Assembly: GCF_900496995.4 (NCBI RefSeq)
Contig: NW_024470399.1
Location: forward strand, 47,886-111,885
Reading direction: 5' to 3'
DNA from: Aquila chrysaetos chrysaetos
Lineage: Eukaryota > Chordata > Aves > Accipitriformes > Accipitridae
Length of the DNA stretch: 64,000 bases
Below the pieces are notes generated by a model. It was not told where the DNA came from, made no database searches, and saw nothing but the letters and a program-made list of their open reading frames with translations. A program made the position numbers and the translations under genes. Positions 1 through 11,660 of this stretch are shown piece by piece; positions within the stretch are counted from its first letter, which is position 1, and each line of letters opens with the position of its first letter.

Positions 1-95
1 CTACCGGACCAATGGGAGCGCGGGTGGCCCGCCGGTCGGATTGCCAATCAGCACGGAGGGGCGGGGCTTCGCCGGGCCGCTGCTTTGTGGTGAGT
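1..95 (+). promoter_or_regulatory. ZBTB3: Probable ZBTB3 promoter and untranslated first exon
   Basis: Two CCAAT elements lie near positions 10 and 45 (CCAATGGGAGCGCGGG and GCCAATCAG), followed by a GC box. A GTGAGT donor lies at 90-95 and a CCGCAG acceptor ends at 425, just before the coding exon. This fits a CpG promoter with one untranslated first exon. The transcription start is inferred, and the promoter may extend left of the window. Confidence 0.5.
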
Positions 96-124
96 GGGGA
101 CGGGGAGCGCGGAACCGGGACGGG

Positions 125-335
125 CTTGACCGGGCCCCGCCGGGGCTGACCGAGCCTCAACGGGGCTGAACGGGCCCCACCGGGGATGACCGAGCCTGAA
201 CGGGCCCTGCCGGGGCTCAAGGGGCCCCACCGGGGTTGAACGGGCCTGAACGGGCCCTGCCGGGGATGAAAGAGCCTCACCGGGGATGAACGGGCCCCAC
301 CGGGGCTGAACGGGCCCCGCCGGGCCAGCCCTGCT
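125..335. repeat. GC-rich minisatellite in the ZBTB3 5' intron
   Basis: About ten imperfect copies of a unit near 20 bp, built on CCGGGGCTGAACGGGCC with variants (GATGAACGG, CTGACCGAG). It fills most of the intron between the putative first exon and the coding exon. Confidence 0.75.
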
Positions 336-450
336 GCCTCCCGGCCGGGCCAGACCCTCTCGGCAGGCCAGCCCCGGCTGAGCCCCCCCCGCCACTGCCA
401 CCAGCCCCTCCTTGTCCCCCCCGCAGGCCGGCACACCCCCGCGGGACGCC

Positions 451-1663
451 ATGGAGTTCCCCGAGCACAGCCGGCAGCTGCTGCGGGGACTGCGAGAGCA
501 ACGGGCCCAGGGTTTCCTCTGCGACTGCACCGTGCTGGTGGGCAGCGCCCCGTTCCCGGCTCACCGCGCCGTCCTGGCTGCCTGCAGCGCCTTCTTCCAC
601 ATGTGCTACGCCGAGCGGTTGGACAAAGGCGACTTGGTTTGCCTGAACAGCGAGATCGTCACGCCGCCCGCCTTCGGGCTGCTCCTGGAGTTCATGTACG
701 AGGGGCGGCTGGCGCTGGCTGCCACGCCGCTGGAGGACGTGCTGGCGGCTGCCAGCTACCTGCATATGAACGACGTCGTCAAGCTCTGCAAGAAGAAGCT
801 GCAAGCGCGGGTGCCGGCCGAGGCCGACAGCACCAAGAGGGAGGAGGACGCCCCCGGCAGCCCCCCGCTGCCGCCCGCCGCCCCCCAGCAGCGCCCACCC
901 AGCCCCGGGGTGCCCCTCCTGGCCCTCCCCGGCCCGGCTCCGCAGGCTGGCGGCAGCGAGGAGCAGGGCGCTCCCCCCCCTGAGCTGCCGGCGTCCCGCG
1001 TGGACGTGGCCGACACCACGCAGCCCGGCATGGAGGGCGACTGGCCCCGCGCAGCCCCCCCGGAGGTCCCCCTCCCCAGCCCCAGCAGCTCGACGGAGGC
1101 CACCCCCCCGCGCCGCCTTCCCCGGGGGCGAGCTGCCTGCTCCGGGGGGGCTCTGTGCCGGGCCCTGGGCACCTGCCGCTCCCGGGGGGCTGCTGCCCGC
1201 TGCCGTCAAGGTCGAGGCCATCGTCATCTCCGATGAGGAACCCGAGGCGGGCGCCCGCCGCCCCGCCGGCCTCTTCCCCGGGCCGTCCCGCGCCCCGCGG
1301 CCCACAGCCTTTGGGGAGACGTCGGGAGAACCGCTGCCCTTCGGGCTGCCAGCTCTGCGGGAGCCGCTGTTCTTGCCACCGCTGGAGGGGCGCGGGGGCT
1401 TCGGGCTTTTCGCCGAAGAGGCGCCGACCTGCCCCACCTGCGGGAAAACCTTCTCCTGCTCTTACACCCTGCGCCGCCATGCCACTGTGCACACGCGGGA
1501 GCGTCCCTACGAGTGCCGTCACTGCCTGCGCAGCTACACCCAGTCCGGGGACCTCTACCGCCACATCCGCAAGGCCCACAGCCACGGGTCGACCACCCGC
1601 GGCAGCGGCGGCGGCGGCGGAGCCCACGCCGATCACGATCGCGATTGCGACAACCCGCCCTAA
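451..1663 (+). CDS. ZBTB3: Zinc finger and BTB domain protein 3, one +1 frameshift
   Basis: Nuclear BTB-zinc finger transcription factor. The start is the ATG at 451 in a GACGCCATGG context, opening [11 protein letters not shown] as in ZBTB3. The BTB/POZ domain covers about residues 15-120 ([30 protein letters not shown]). A proline-rich linker follows, then the conserved [14 protein letters not shown], then two C-terminal C2H2 fingers ([17 protein letters not shown] and [17 protein letters not shown]). The coding exon is uninterrupted, as in mammals. The BTB frame stops at 1236 while the fingers lie in another frame. Removing one C from the C7 run at 1103-1109 joins them into 403 residues, against 574 in human from memory, so the linker is short. 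The break looks like a sequence insertion, not decay. Both ends are unmistakably ZBTB3. Confidence 0.93.
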
Positions 1664-1810
1664 ACGGGGACGGGGCGGCGGAGCCGGCGGGCGGCGGGAC
1701 CCGGGGGAGCGCCGGGGGGCGGGGTCTGGGCCATGGGGGCGGAGCCCTGCGACGAGGGGCGGGGCCCTGCGGCGGCGGAGCGGAGCGGGTGTACGGCGGT
1801 CACGTGGGGG

Positions 1811-1816
1811 AATAAA
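1811..1816 (+). terminator. ZBTB3: Polyadenylation signal of ZBTB3
   Basis: Canonical AATAAA about 150 bases after the stop codon on the same strand. Confidence 0.8.
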
Positions 1817-2039
1817 GCGCCGTTGGAAAGGGGCAGCGGGTGATCCCTGAAGGGGGCGGGGCCTGAGGTCACGCCCACGCGGCGCCCCCATTGGCTTTCC
1901 GCGGTCCAATGGTCGAACGCCGCGGCCGGTTTCCCTGTCTGGGCAGGGCGCGTGTTCGCTGGTTACGGTAGCGCCCCCTGGCGGACGGGAGGAGCTCGGG
2001 CAGCCCCCCCCGTCCCCCCGTCCCCGTCCCGTCGCAGTC

Positions 2040-2420
2040 TGAACTGGGCCGAATCCCAGTTCAGCCCAGTCTGGGCCCCAGCCCAACCCAGTCCCAGTCC
2101 CAGCGGGGCGCAGGCACCGACTTGGTCCCGTCCCAGTCCCATCCCAATCCCTCCCTGCCCTGCCCCAGTCTCTCTCAGGTCTACCCCAGTCCCTCCCAGG
2201 CTGTCCCAGTCCCTCCCCATCTCATCCCAGTCTCTCCCACTTCTTCACACTCCCTCCCAGTACTTCATCTCGTCCCAGTCTCTTCCACTCCCTCCTAGTC
2301 CCATCCCAGTCCCTCACATTCCCTCAGTTTTGTCCCAGTCTGTCCCATTCCCTCACACTCTCTCCCACTCCCTCCCCATCTCGTCCCAGTCCCACCCCAG
2401 TCTCTCCCAGTCCCGCACAC
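2040..2420. repeat. CCCAGTCC-type pyrimidine-rich simple repeat
   Basis: Intergenic stretch between the ZBTB3 and RCE1 3' ends. It is a long run of short imperfect units around CCCAGTCCCTCCCA, almost all pyrimidine on the + strand. No gene is seen in 1820-2430. Confidence 0.75.
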
Positions 2421-2435
2421 CAAGGTTTAAAGCAC

Positions 2436-2441
2436 TTTAAT
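2436..2441 (-). terminator. RCE1: Possible RCE1 polyadenylation signal (ATTAAA)
   Basis: ATTAAA on the minus strand, about 90 bases past the corrected RCE1 stop. It is a variant signal and no better candidate lies nearby. Confidence 0.4.
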
Positions 2442-2531
2442 CACAAAAATAGAGCTCTGTGCGGCGGCACCTATAAAAACGGAGTCGGGGGGGAGGAGTC
2501 GGGGGTCCGGGGCGGGCGCCCCGCGCCCGGG

Positions 2532-5500
2532 TCAGGAGCAGGCGGGGGGGGGCCCCCAGACGAGGGGCGCAGACAGGAGCCCCCCCGAAGAAGGCGGGTT
2601 CGGTGAGGGGGTGCAGGAGGAGGAGGAAGAGCAGGACCCCCAGCAGGTAACAGGGGAGCAAGGCCCGACGTCGGGGGTGTTCCAGCGCCGCCCCCACCGC
2701 CGGGAACCCCATCGAGTTGCAGAAGGAGTGACACAGCACCGGGCCCGCCAGGTGGCCTGCGGGACGGACGGACAGACGGACGGACAGAGGGTGGGTGGAC
2801 GGAGGGGCTGAGCCCCCCCCCCCCCCCCAGCCCTGCCCGCGCCCCACCTGTCCTGAGGAAGATGAAGGCCGTGTAGGCGCCGAAGACGGCTGTGTAGGAG
2901 AACTGGAAAGCTGGGGGGGGGGCAGGTGGGGGTGGTCGGGGTGGGTGGGGGCCTGGGCACCCCCATACCCCCCCCCCAGGAACCCTGTATCCCCCCGGGG
3001 CACCCCACACTGCCCCAGGCATCCCACATCCCCCCCCAGACACCCCATATGTCCCTTAAGCACCCTGTGCCCCCCCCAGGCACCCTACACACCCCCTCCC
3101 CACCCCGCATCCCCCCTCGGGCACCCCACTCCACACCAGGCACTCCATATCCCACCCCCCAGCACCCTAAGGACCCCCCTGGGCACCCCATAGGCCCCCC
3201 CCAGGAATCCTGTATCCCTGCAGGGCACCCCACACTGCCCCAGACACCCCAAATCCCCCCCCAGACACCCCAAATGCCCCTTAAACACCCTACACAGCAC
3301 CACCACCCACCTTGGGTACACCACACTCCTTTGGGCCCCCACTCAGGGACCCCAACCTGCCCCAAGCACTCCATATCTGCCCCCCCCCCAGCACCCCAAG
3401 GCCCCCCCCCGGGCACCCCATAGCCCACCCCCCTCCCCGCCGCAACGGTACCTGCCGACATGAAGATGCTACTGACGGAGCCCTGCCGGAACCGGAGCTG
3501 CTCGATGACGTGGTGGAAATGGGCTGGCGGGGGGGGGAAAGAAAGGGGCTGTGAGTGTCGGTTTGGGGGTTCCAGGGTGGGGGGGTGTCCCCGGGGGGGG
3601 ACTGCACTCACCCACGCCGAAGAAGAGGGGGCAGGCGAGGACGGCGGGGCCGGGGCCGGTGCAGGGCACCAGCATGGGCAGCATGCAGGCGCGGAAAACC
3701 AGCTCCTCCGTCAGCGGAGCCACCACCTGGTTCCGCAGCCAGCGCACGTCGCCCAGGCACAGCGCCCAGAAACGGGGGTCTGCGGGAGAAGGAAGCACCC
3801 CAAAACCCACCGCTGCTGACCCCAAAACCCGCTGCCCCGCCTTGGGGTCCCCTGACCCAACAGGTCCCCCCCCCCTCCAAAACCCAACTCGGCCACCCCC
3901 AAGGTCACCACACCTTGTGAAACCCCTCAGGTCCCCAACCACCCCCCCAAAACCCGGTGCCATGTCCCCTTTCCCAACCCCCCGCTGCCCCCCCAAAGCC
4001 CCCACCCTGTTATCCGCCACCCTGCTTGGGACCCCTTACCCACCACCCCCCAGCCCCTGACCCCCCCCTCCCTGAGTCGTGTGTCCCCCCCTTACCGAAA
4101 GCCACCCTGACGCCGTCGAGCCAGCGCCAGGGACAGTCCATGGAGAGCTGGATGAGGGGCCCCAGGAAGAGGATCTGGGGGAGATGGGGGGGTCAGGGGG
4201 GGCTGGGGGACTGTGCCCCCCCCCCCCAGCCCCACACCTACCATGGTGAGCAGCAGCGGCAGGAGCGTGGCCGGCACCAGCCCCTCCAGGCGCAGCCCCA
4301 GCAGCGCCGGCAGCGGGGTGTCCGGCTGCGGGGAGGAAAGGGGGGTCAGCACCGTTCAGGGCGGGGGTGTGTTGTCCCTGTGTGTCCCCCCCCCAAAGCA
4401 CAGCCCCCCCCAACCTCACCTTGACGCCCGTCAGCTCCTTCCAGAGCCAGACGAAGGCCGGGGAGAGCCCCGAGACCACCAGGACGCTGGTGAAACGCCG
4501 CTTGATGACGGACGGGTGGTCCCTGTGGCAGAGGGGGTCAGCATGGGGTGGGGGGGGGGCTGCCCCAACAGCACTCCCCACCCCACAGACACTAAGGAGC
4601 TCTCCTGGGACCCCACAACCCCCCCTTACATACTCTATAAAGCCCCCAATACCCTGAAGACACTCTCCCAGGTACCCTCAATGCACCCCAGACCCCAGAT
4701 ATCCTATAAACCCTCCAGACCCTTCAGGCCCCCCCCAGGTACCCTATAGACCTCCCAGACCCCCCCCCAGGACCCCCAGACCTCCCCCAGGTACATTATA
4801 GACTTCCCAGACTCCCTCACATATCCCATAGACCCTGCCAGGATGCCCATACTTCACCCAGGTATCCTGTAGCCTCCCAGACCCCCCCAGGTACCCTACA
4901 GACCCTCCAGACACCCCCCTAGCACCCCCAGACCTCCTCCAGGTACCGTATAGACCCCCCCAGGACCCCAGACCTCCCCCAGGTACCTTACAGACCCCCT
5001 CAGACATCCCCCAGACCCCCCAACCCCCCCAGACCTCCCCCATGTACCTTATAGACCCCCCCAGACACCCCACAGACTCCCAGGTACCTTATAGACCCCC
5101 CCAGACACCCTACAGATCCCCCGGCCTCCCCCAGGTACCTTATAGACCCCCCCAGACACCCTACAGATCCCCCAGACCCCCCCCTTAGCACCCCCAGATG
5201 TCCTCCAGGTACCTTATAGACCCCCCCAGAGACCCCCCAGACCCCCCTAGGACCCCCAGACCTCCTCCAGGTACCTTACAGACCCCCCCTAGACCCTCCC
5301 AAGAAGTCCCCTCGCCCCCCCGGAGCTACTCCCCTCCGTCGCACCCCCCCCCCCCCCCCCGAGACCCCCGGCCCGTACCGCGGCAGGGGGCTGCCCCAGA
5401 CGTAGAGGCTGCCCACGTAGGAGCAGGCCAGGCTGAGGCAGGCCAGCACGGCGGCCCAGCACGGCCCGGGCCCGGCGGCGGCGGCGGGGGCCGGGCCCGA

Positions 5501-5590
5501 TCCCGGGGCCGCTCCCGAGGCCGCTCCCGGGGCCGGCCCGGCGCGACCCGCGGCCCAGGACGAGCCGCCCGCGGCCTCCGACACCGCCAT
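2532..5590 (-). CDS. RCE1: CAAX prenyl protease 2 (RCE1), eight exons
   Basis: ER membrane CPBP-family protease that removes the last three residues of farnesylated or geranylgeranylated CAAX proteins such as Ras. Exons on the minus strand are 5379-5590, 4420-4522, 4242-4325, 4096-4174, 3612-3779, 3452-3523, 2848-2910 and 2532-2756, all with GT-AG borders and matching phases. Catalytic motifs are present: EELVFR in exon 5, the histidine of FFGVAHFHH across exons 5/6, and [12 protein letters not shown] in exon 8. As read, the frame runs past the expected end to a stop at 2437. Removing one base from the nine-base run at 2544-2552 gives the ending GAPPACS and a stop at 2532-2534 (334 residues, close to the 329 recalled for human), so the longer tail is probably an artefact. 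The ATG at 5590 opens a hydrophilic N-terminus before [15 protein letters not shown]. Confidence 0.95.
2960..3425. repeat. Minisatellite in RCE1 intron 6
   Basis: Imperfect tandem units of about 30 bases containing GGCACCCCACACTGCCCCAG, with no exon inside. It fills the intron between RCE1 exons 6 and 7. Confidence 0.75.
4600..5330. repeat. Minisatellite in RCE1 intron 1
   Basis: Imperfect tandem units around CCCCCAGGTACCTTATAGAC, alternating with CCCCAGACCTCC segments. It fills RCE1 intron 1. The long ORFs here come from the repeat. Confidence 0.8.
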
Positions 5591-5720
5591 GGCGCCGCGG
5601 GGCGGGGCCAGGGGCGGGGCCGGGCGCCGCGGGGCGGGGCGCGGCGGGGCGCCAAGGTTGGGGGGAGGGAGCGGGGCGTGTCAAGGGGCGGGGAGAGGCG
5701 TTGCGGGGCGTGGCCGGGAG
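5591..5720 (-). promoter_or_regulatory. RCE1: RCE1 CpG promoter
   Basis: GC-box-rich sequence (GGGGCGGGGC copies) directly upstream of the RCE1 start codon. No TATA box is seen. The exact start site is not visible. Confidence 0.5.
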
Positions 5721-5729
5721 CGGGGAGGG

Positions 5730-6235
5730 GCGAGGAGATGGGAATTGGGTGGGAAACTGGGTGGGAAACTGGGGTGGAGCGGGGATGGGGGAACTGGGAT
5801 TGGCTGGCAGAACTGGGAGTGATTGGGGGAACTGGCACTGACTGGGAGAACTGGGAACGACTGGGAGAACTGGGACCGATTGGGAGAACTGGGAACAACT
5901 GGGAGAACTGGGAACAACTGGGAGAACTGGCATTGACTGGGGAAACTGGCACTGACTGGGAGAACTGGGAATGACTGGGGGAACTGGGACCGGTGGGAGA
6001 ACTGGGACTGGTGGGAGAACCGGGAACGACTGGGGGAACCGGGAACGACTGGGGGAACTGGGAATGACTGGGGGAACTGGGACCGATTGGGAGAACTAGG
6101 AATGATTGGCAGAACTGGCGTTGACTGGGGGAACTGGCACTGACTGGGAGAACTGGGAACGACTGGGGGATCTGGGAAAGACTGGCAGAACTGGGAATGA
6201 CTGGCAGAACTGGGTTGGGGGTACCAGTCCTGGGG
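5730..6235. repeat. AACTGGGA-type minisatellite between RCE1 and TOP6BL
   Basis: Tandem copies of GGAACTGGGAATGACTGGG and close variants, with a unit near 19 bases. It fills the 0.7 kb between the RCE1 promoter and the TOP6BL stop. No gene is seen. Confidence 0.8.
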
Positions 6236-6318
6236 GGCTGCCAGGACCAGCTGGGACCAAGTGAACTGGGTGAACTGGGTCAGCACAGGGATATGGTGGG
6301 GGGCTCCGTCCCCGTCCC

Positions 6319-9300
6319 TCAGCCCGTCCACTCGGCCAGGCTGGCCACCTCCCGCTGCCACGCCTGCGGGATGGGGGGGGGGGTCAATGGGGGGGTTAAG
6401 GGGGGGGGCCACCCCTGGGGACCCCCCACCAGTGACAGCCCACCTGGCCCTCGCTGCTCTGGGGACACTCCTCCTCCTTCTCTTCCTCCACCCGTCGTCC
6501 CCTCCGCACATGGGGACCCTCTGGGGACCCTGCGGGGGGTGAAGGGGGTGTAAGGGGCCGGGGGGGGTGGATTCCCTCCCTGCCCCCCCCCCGGCTTGTC
6601 CCTCACCCCGCCGGGTGTCCCCGGGGGTCTCGCAGGAGGCGCAGGGCAGCAGACGCCGGTGGGTGACTTCGGCCAAGCTCCGCCTGACGGCCGCCGCCAG
6701 TGCCGGGGTGTCCTCGACCTGCGGGGACACGGGGAAGGGGTCACCCTCCCCCCCCCCCACACAGAGGCCCCCCCCCCGGAGTCTGTTCCCCCCCACTCCC
6801 AACCTGCATGGTGCGCAGGCAGGCCCGCCGAAAACGGGCGCTGGTGCTGCCGGTCACCACGGCCGTCACCGCGTCCAGCACGACGGGCAAGGACCGTGCC
6901 AGCCGCTCCTGACCCTGCGGGACGGGACGGGAGGGGGGGATCAGGGGGTGTTGGTGGCCCCCCCCCCCAGCACCCACCCCCCCCACACACACCACCGGCA
7001 CCCACCTCGTGCCGACGGCACAGCTCCTCCAGGACGGGGTGGACGAGGGTCCGGAGGCCGGTGGCCAGCGCCGGGCGGCTGCTCAGCAGCGTCTGGTCCA
7101 GGTGGGCCAGCAGTAGCCGGCGAGCGGCTGGGGAGGGCGGCCATCACGCTGGGAGGGGGGGGGGGACACAGCCGGGGACACCCCCAGCCGCCCCCCCCCC
7201 CGCGACACACCGGCGTCGTAAACCTGGAAGGGATCCTCGTGGCGGAGGAAGAGGAAGAGCAGGAGGGTCTGGGGGTGACGGTCCCCCCCCGGGACGCCGG
7301 TTCCGTGCCGCACGGCGTAGGCGGCATCGGGGGTCACCAGCTCTGCGGGGACAAGATGGGGTGCTGGGGGGGGGTACTCCCACCAGCGGGACCCCCTTGC
7401 CATCACCAGACCCCCCCCCCCCCCCCACACACACGCACCTTCCTCGCCCTCCGGCTGCTCACGGGGGGCCGCGGTGAAGCCGAATCGCTCCCAGTCGGCC
7501 AGCCAGGAGGGATCCTGGAAAAACCGGGGTGGGGGCGGCGTGGCCGGTAGCCCCACCGGGTCGTAGAGGAACAAGTAGCCACGGTCAAGGAGAACGGCCT
7601 GGCCCGATGCGTGGCCCCCCCCCCCACCAAAACCCCGAACCCCCCCGCCGGGACCCTGGGATATGGCGGGTGGCGGCAAGGCGGGTGGGCAGGTTTGGGG
7701 TGGGACGGTGGCAGGGGCAGAATGCGGCCGCGGGGACGATGCTCAGTTCCCCCCCCAGGCCCGCCGCGGCGGCCGGGGGGGGGGATGCGTAGACGGATGG
7801 GGGTCCCCAGCGTGGGATGGATCCTGCTGCAAGGGGGGGCGACCCCGGGGTCTGACGGCCTGGAGTTCCGGGGGAGGGGGAGATGGGGGAGGTGGGTGCT
7901 GTGTCCAGCTACCCCCCCCAGGACACCCAGAACCCCAGGGACAGCGGGGACACACCGCCCCCCCCGGCATCACGTCCCTGTCCTCGTCCCCATCCCACTG
8001 ACCCCCCCCCCCCCAGGCACCACATCCCTGTCCCTGTCCCACTGACCCCCCCAGGCACCCTGTCCTGTCCTGCTGACCCCCCCCAGGCACCCCCGTCCTG
8101 CAGACCCCCCCTAGGAACCACATCCCTGTCCTGCTGACCCCCCCCAGACACCCCGTCCCACTGACCCCCCCCCCCCAGGCACCCCATCCCTGTCCCCATC
8201 CCGCTGACCTTGGGCCCCCCCCCAAACCTGTCCCCATCCCTGTCCCACGGACTCTGGGTCACCCAGTCCCTGTCCCACCGACCCCAGCCCCCCCCCACCC
8301 CGTATCCCGGTGACCCCAAGCCCCCCCCCCCTCTTCCTCGAGCCCCCCCCCCATCCCCATCCCCATCCCGTACAGTGCAAAGTGCCGGCTCTGGACCCGC
8401 AGCCGCGCTCCCGCCACGGCCCAGGCGTTCTCCCGCCTGCGGAACCAAGGGAAGGGGCTGGCACCGGGCTGGGACCCCCCCCCCGGGCTGGGGACCCCCC
8501 CCCCACCGTGTCCCCCCGGGGGGGGTGTCCCCAGGGTGGCGGTGGGGGTGTCTCCGGGGGCTCACCCGTAGGTGTGCGAGGCCACGGTGCCGTTCACGCT
8601 GACGCAGAAGTGAAATTCCACCTGGGGGGAGGCGGGGGTCAATGTGGGGACCCCCCCCCACACCCACCCATGGGTGCACCCCGGTGTGTGTGTCCCCCCC
8701 CCCGGGGACGGTACCTCGGGGTGCACCACGCTCGTCTTATGGAGGAACCGCCGCAGGGCGACACAGGCGGGTGACAGCGTGCCGGGGGGGGGGCTGAGCT
8801 GGGGGGGGGAAACAGAGAGCGCCGGGGGGGGGGGGGGGGGCACCCCAATGCACCCCACAAACCGGACACACAACCCCCCGGGTGGCCAGACCCGGGGCGG
8901 GGTGGGGGTCCTGCTTGTTCACACCGGTTTTGGGGGGCCCAGCCCAGCCCCACCAAAGGACTGGGACCAGTTTGGGGGCCCCTTGGCCCTAGTGTGGGTT
9001 TTGGGGTGCTGCCCCCCCCCCCCCCCCACCGGTGACCCCATTCTGCTGTGTGTGTCGTCGCCCCCCCCCCCCAAAACCAGGCCGTCCCAGCTATATTTAT
9101 CCACCCGCCCTACTTGCGGCAGGAGCGGGTGCTCCCGGGGGGCCTCCGGCCCCGATTCTGCCCCCCCCCAAGGTCACCCTGGGGCGTGGGGAAGGAGGGC
9201 GTTTGTTGGGGGGGGGGGGGTGTCGTCCCCCCCCAGCCTCACCTGGAAGGCCAAACGCAGCCGGGCTCGGCGCAGGATCCGGCCGCAGCACAGGGCTGGG

Positions 9301-10353
9301 GTGCTGGGGACCCCCGGTAGCTCCAGCAACCCCCGGGCGGCTGCAAGGAGGGTTGGGGGGGGTTTGGGGTGGGGGGGGTGCACAGTGAGGACCCCCCCTG
9401 AGGGGGGGGGGCTGGGGTCATCTCCTACCTCCCCGCAGGTCTTCGGCCTCGACGCCGCGGCTCAGCTCCCTGCCGGCCGCCACTGGGGGGACAAGGGGGG
9501 TGTCGGGGGTCCCCTCAACCAGAGCCCCCCCCCCCGCACTGTCTCCCCCCCCAGGCCCCCCCCCACGCACCAGTGATGGTGCAGAGGGGCTGGCCCGTGT
9601 CCCCCCCGTCCCCCTCTGCCGCCAGGGCCACCAGCAGGGACCCCCCCCCTCGGCTCACGGCTCTCGGGGGGCCGCAGGCCCAGGAGGAGCCGCTCCAGCA
9701 CCTGTGGGCACCGGCGGCCATGGAGGGGACCCCCCCGACCCCCCCCCATCCTCCCCAGGGACCCCCCAGGACCCCTCCCCAGCCTTCCTAGGGACCCCCA
9801 AAGCCCCCAAACCCCCCCCCCATCCTCCCGAGTGACCCCTGAGCCCCCCTACAGACACCTGAACCCCCCCCATCCTCTCTGGGACCCTTGACCACCCCAG
9901 AGACCGCCCCCGAGACCCCCCAAAACACCCCCCCTCATCCCTCCTAGGGACCCCTGACCACGCCAGAGACCCCCCCAAGCCCCCCCCAATCCTCTCTGGG
10001 ACCCTTGACCCACCCCTGACCCCCCCCAGACCCTCCCTCATCCCTCCTAGGGACCCCTGACCACCCCAGAAACCCCCAAGCCCCCCCCCAGTCCTCTCAG
10101 ACCACCCAAAACCCTCCCTCATCCCTCCTAGGGACCCCTGACCCCCCCCAAGGCCCCCCCCAAGCCCCCCCCAGTCCTTTCTGGGACTCTTGACCCACCC
10201 CCGACCCCCCCCTCATCCTCCCTAGAGACCCCTGACCCCCTCCAAGACCCCCCCCCGGGGACCCCTGACCCCCCCATCCTCCCTAGCCCCCCCCCCGGCC
10301 TCCCCCCTCCCTCTCAGACCCCCCCGCACCGCGCGCACGGCCTCGTCCGCCAT
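6319..10353 (-). CDS. TOP6BL: Type 2 topoisomerase VI subunit B-like (C11orf80)
   Basis: Likely the B-like partner of SPO11 in meiotic double-strand-break formation. It is named from its place between RCE1 and SPTBN2, as in mammals, and from exon content. About 15 minus-strand exons were traced: 10330-10353, 9571-9701, 9429-9482, 9243-9340, 8715-8798, 8566-8621, 8374-8436, one from about 7870 with an unclear end, 7439-7598, 7211-7342, 7006-7127, 6804-6914, 6607-6718, 6444-6529 and 6319-6363. Apart from the unclear exon, phases agree throughout. Recognisable stretches include CVALRRFLHKTSVVHPE and LLDRGYLFLYDPVGLP. The last exon, AWQREVASLAEWTG, resembles the tryptophan-bearing C-terminal helix that binds REC114 in mammals (from memory). 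Single extra bases break the frame at 9641-9649 and probably at 7775-7784. The family match needs a database check. Confidence 0.7.
7915..8300. repeat. Minisatellite in a TOP6BL intron
   Basis: Imperfect units of 25-40 bases built on CCCCAGGCACCACATCCCTG with long poly-C spacers. No exon is seen inside. Confidence 0.7.
9740..10320. repeat. C-rich repeat in TOP6BL intron 1
   Basis: Imperfect units around TAGGGACCCCTGACC with CCCCCC spacers. The minus strand is correspondingly G-rich with many possible quadruplex runs. Confidence 0.7.
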
Positions 10354-10735
10354 GTCGCGCCCCCTCCCCTCCCCTTTTCCCGCGAGCGCCCCCTGGCGGC
10401 GCGGAGGAAGAGGGGGGCGCCGGCGACCCCCTCGGGGGCGGGGCGGGTCGCCATGGCAACGGGCGGGGGGGGGGCAGCGCGACCGATCTCCCCCGGGCGG
10501 GGCCACCGGGCGCCGTCGTCATGGCAACCGCCCCCCCCCCCCCCCCCGCGCGGCGGAGGCGCCGGCCTGCGTTACCATGGCGACGGCCTCCTCCAACCCC
10601 CTCCCTCTTCCAGGTGACCCCGCCCCCCCGTGCCGCTCTGGCCCCGCCCCCCGCCCCGCCCCTCCCGGCCGCGCCGTCCGCGGGTGTGATGAGCTGCCGC
10701 GGCCTCAGCCCGCTCCGCCACCGCAGCGCGCAGGT
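10354..10735. promoter_or_regulatory. Divergent CpG promoter of TOP6BL and SPTBN2
   Basis: Extremely CpG-rich sequence between the TOP6BL start codon (minus strand) and a plausible SPTBN2 untranslated exon ending at a GTAGGA donor near 10734. Repeated CCATGGCAAC/CCATGGCGAC segments occur. The head-to-head arrangement is seen directly. Promoter activity and the untranslated exon are inferred. Confidence 0.55.
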
Positions 10736-11284
10736 AGGACCGGGCCGGGGCGGCGGGGGGGGGGCACACACATACACACAAACACCGGGAGAGGAGCCCC
10801 CCCCCCCGCCCCGACCCGACCCCCGATCCCGCACCGGCTCCGCATCTTCCCTCCCCCCGGGCCCCGCATCCCCCCGGCCCCGCATCTTCCTCCCCCCCCC
10901 CGGCCCCGCATCCCTCCCCGGTCCCCGTCGTCGTGTCCCCCCCCCCTCGTTTCCCGCACACCCCCCCCCCCCCCGGCACTGCGGCAGCCGCTCCGCTCCC
11001 CGCAGCGCCGGGCAGAGCCCCCCCCCCGCTTTGTCCCGGGGTCCCGCCAGCGCTGCGGGGCCCCCCCCCAAAAAAAAGACCCCAAACCCCACGCGTGTTG
11101 GTGCCCTGCGCCCCGCACACGCGTGCCCAGCCCCCCCCCCCAAGGGCCCCGGCACGGGGGGGGGGGGGGACGGGGGGGGCGGCCGCTGATCCCCGCACTA
11201 AGAGCATTAGCTGCCGGCCGGAGCCGGCGCGGGGGGGGGGGGGGGGGGAAAAGGTGGGGGGGACACACACACAGGGACACGGGG

Positions 11285-11660
11285 ACCCCCCCGGGGACGG
11301 GAGGATGGGGGGGGGGTCTTGAGGAGTCCCTGGGGGGGGGTCCGGGGTGGCCGGAGAGGATTGGGGGGGGGGTCTTGAGGGGGGTCAGGGGTCGCTAGAG
11401 AGGAGGGGAGGTTCGGGGGGGGTTGGGGGTCGTTAGGAGGGATGGGGGGGTCTTGGGGGGGAGTCAGGGGTGGGGGGGGTTCTTGGGGGGGTCAGGGGTC
11501 GGTAGGAAGCGGTGGGGTTCTTAGGGGGGTTGGGGGTCACTAGGAAGGATGGGAGGGTCTTGGGGGGGTCCGTGGGGGGGTCAGGGGTCACTAGGAAGGA
11601 TCCGGGGGGGGGTCTCTGGGTGCTCAGGGGTCCCTAGGGAGGAGGGGGGGGGTCCCTCTG
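11285..11660. repeat. G-rich repeat in the SPTBN2 5' intron
   Basis: Units around GGGGTCAGGGGTCACTAGG with runs of six or more G. The G-rich strand is the sense strand, so both DNA and RNA could form quadruplexes. No exon is seen between about 10735 and 11960. Confidence 0.7.
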
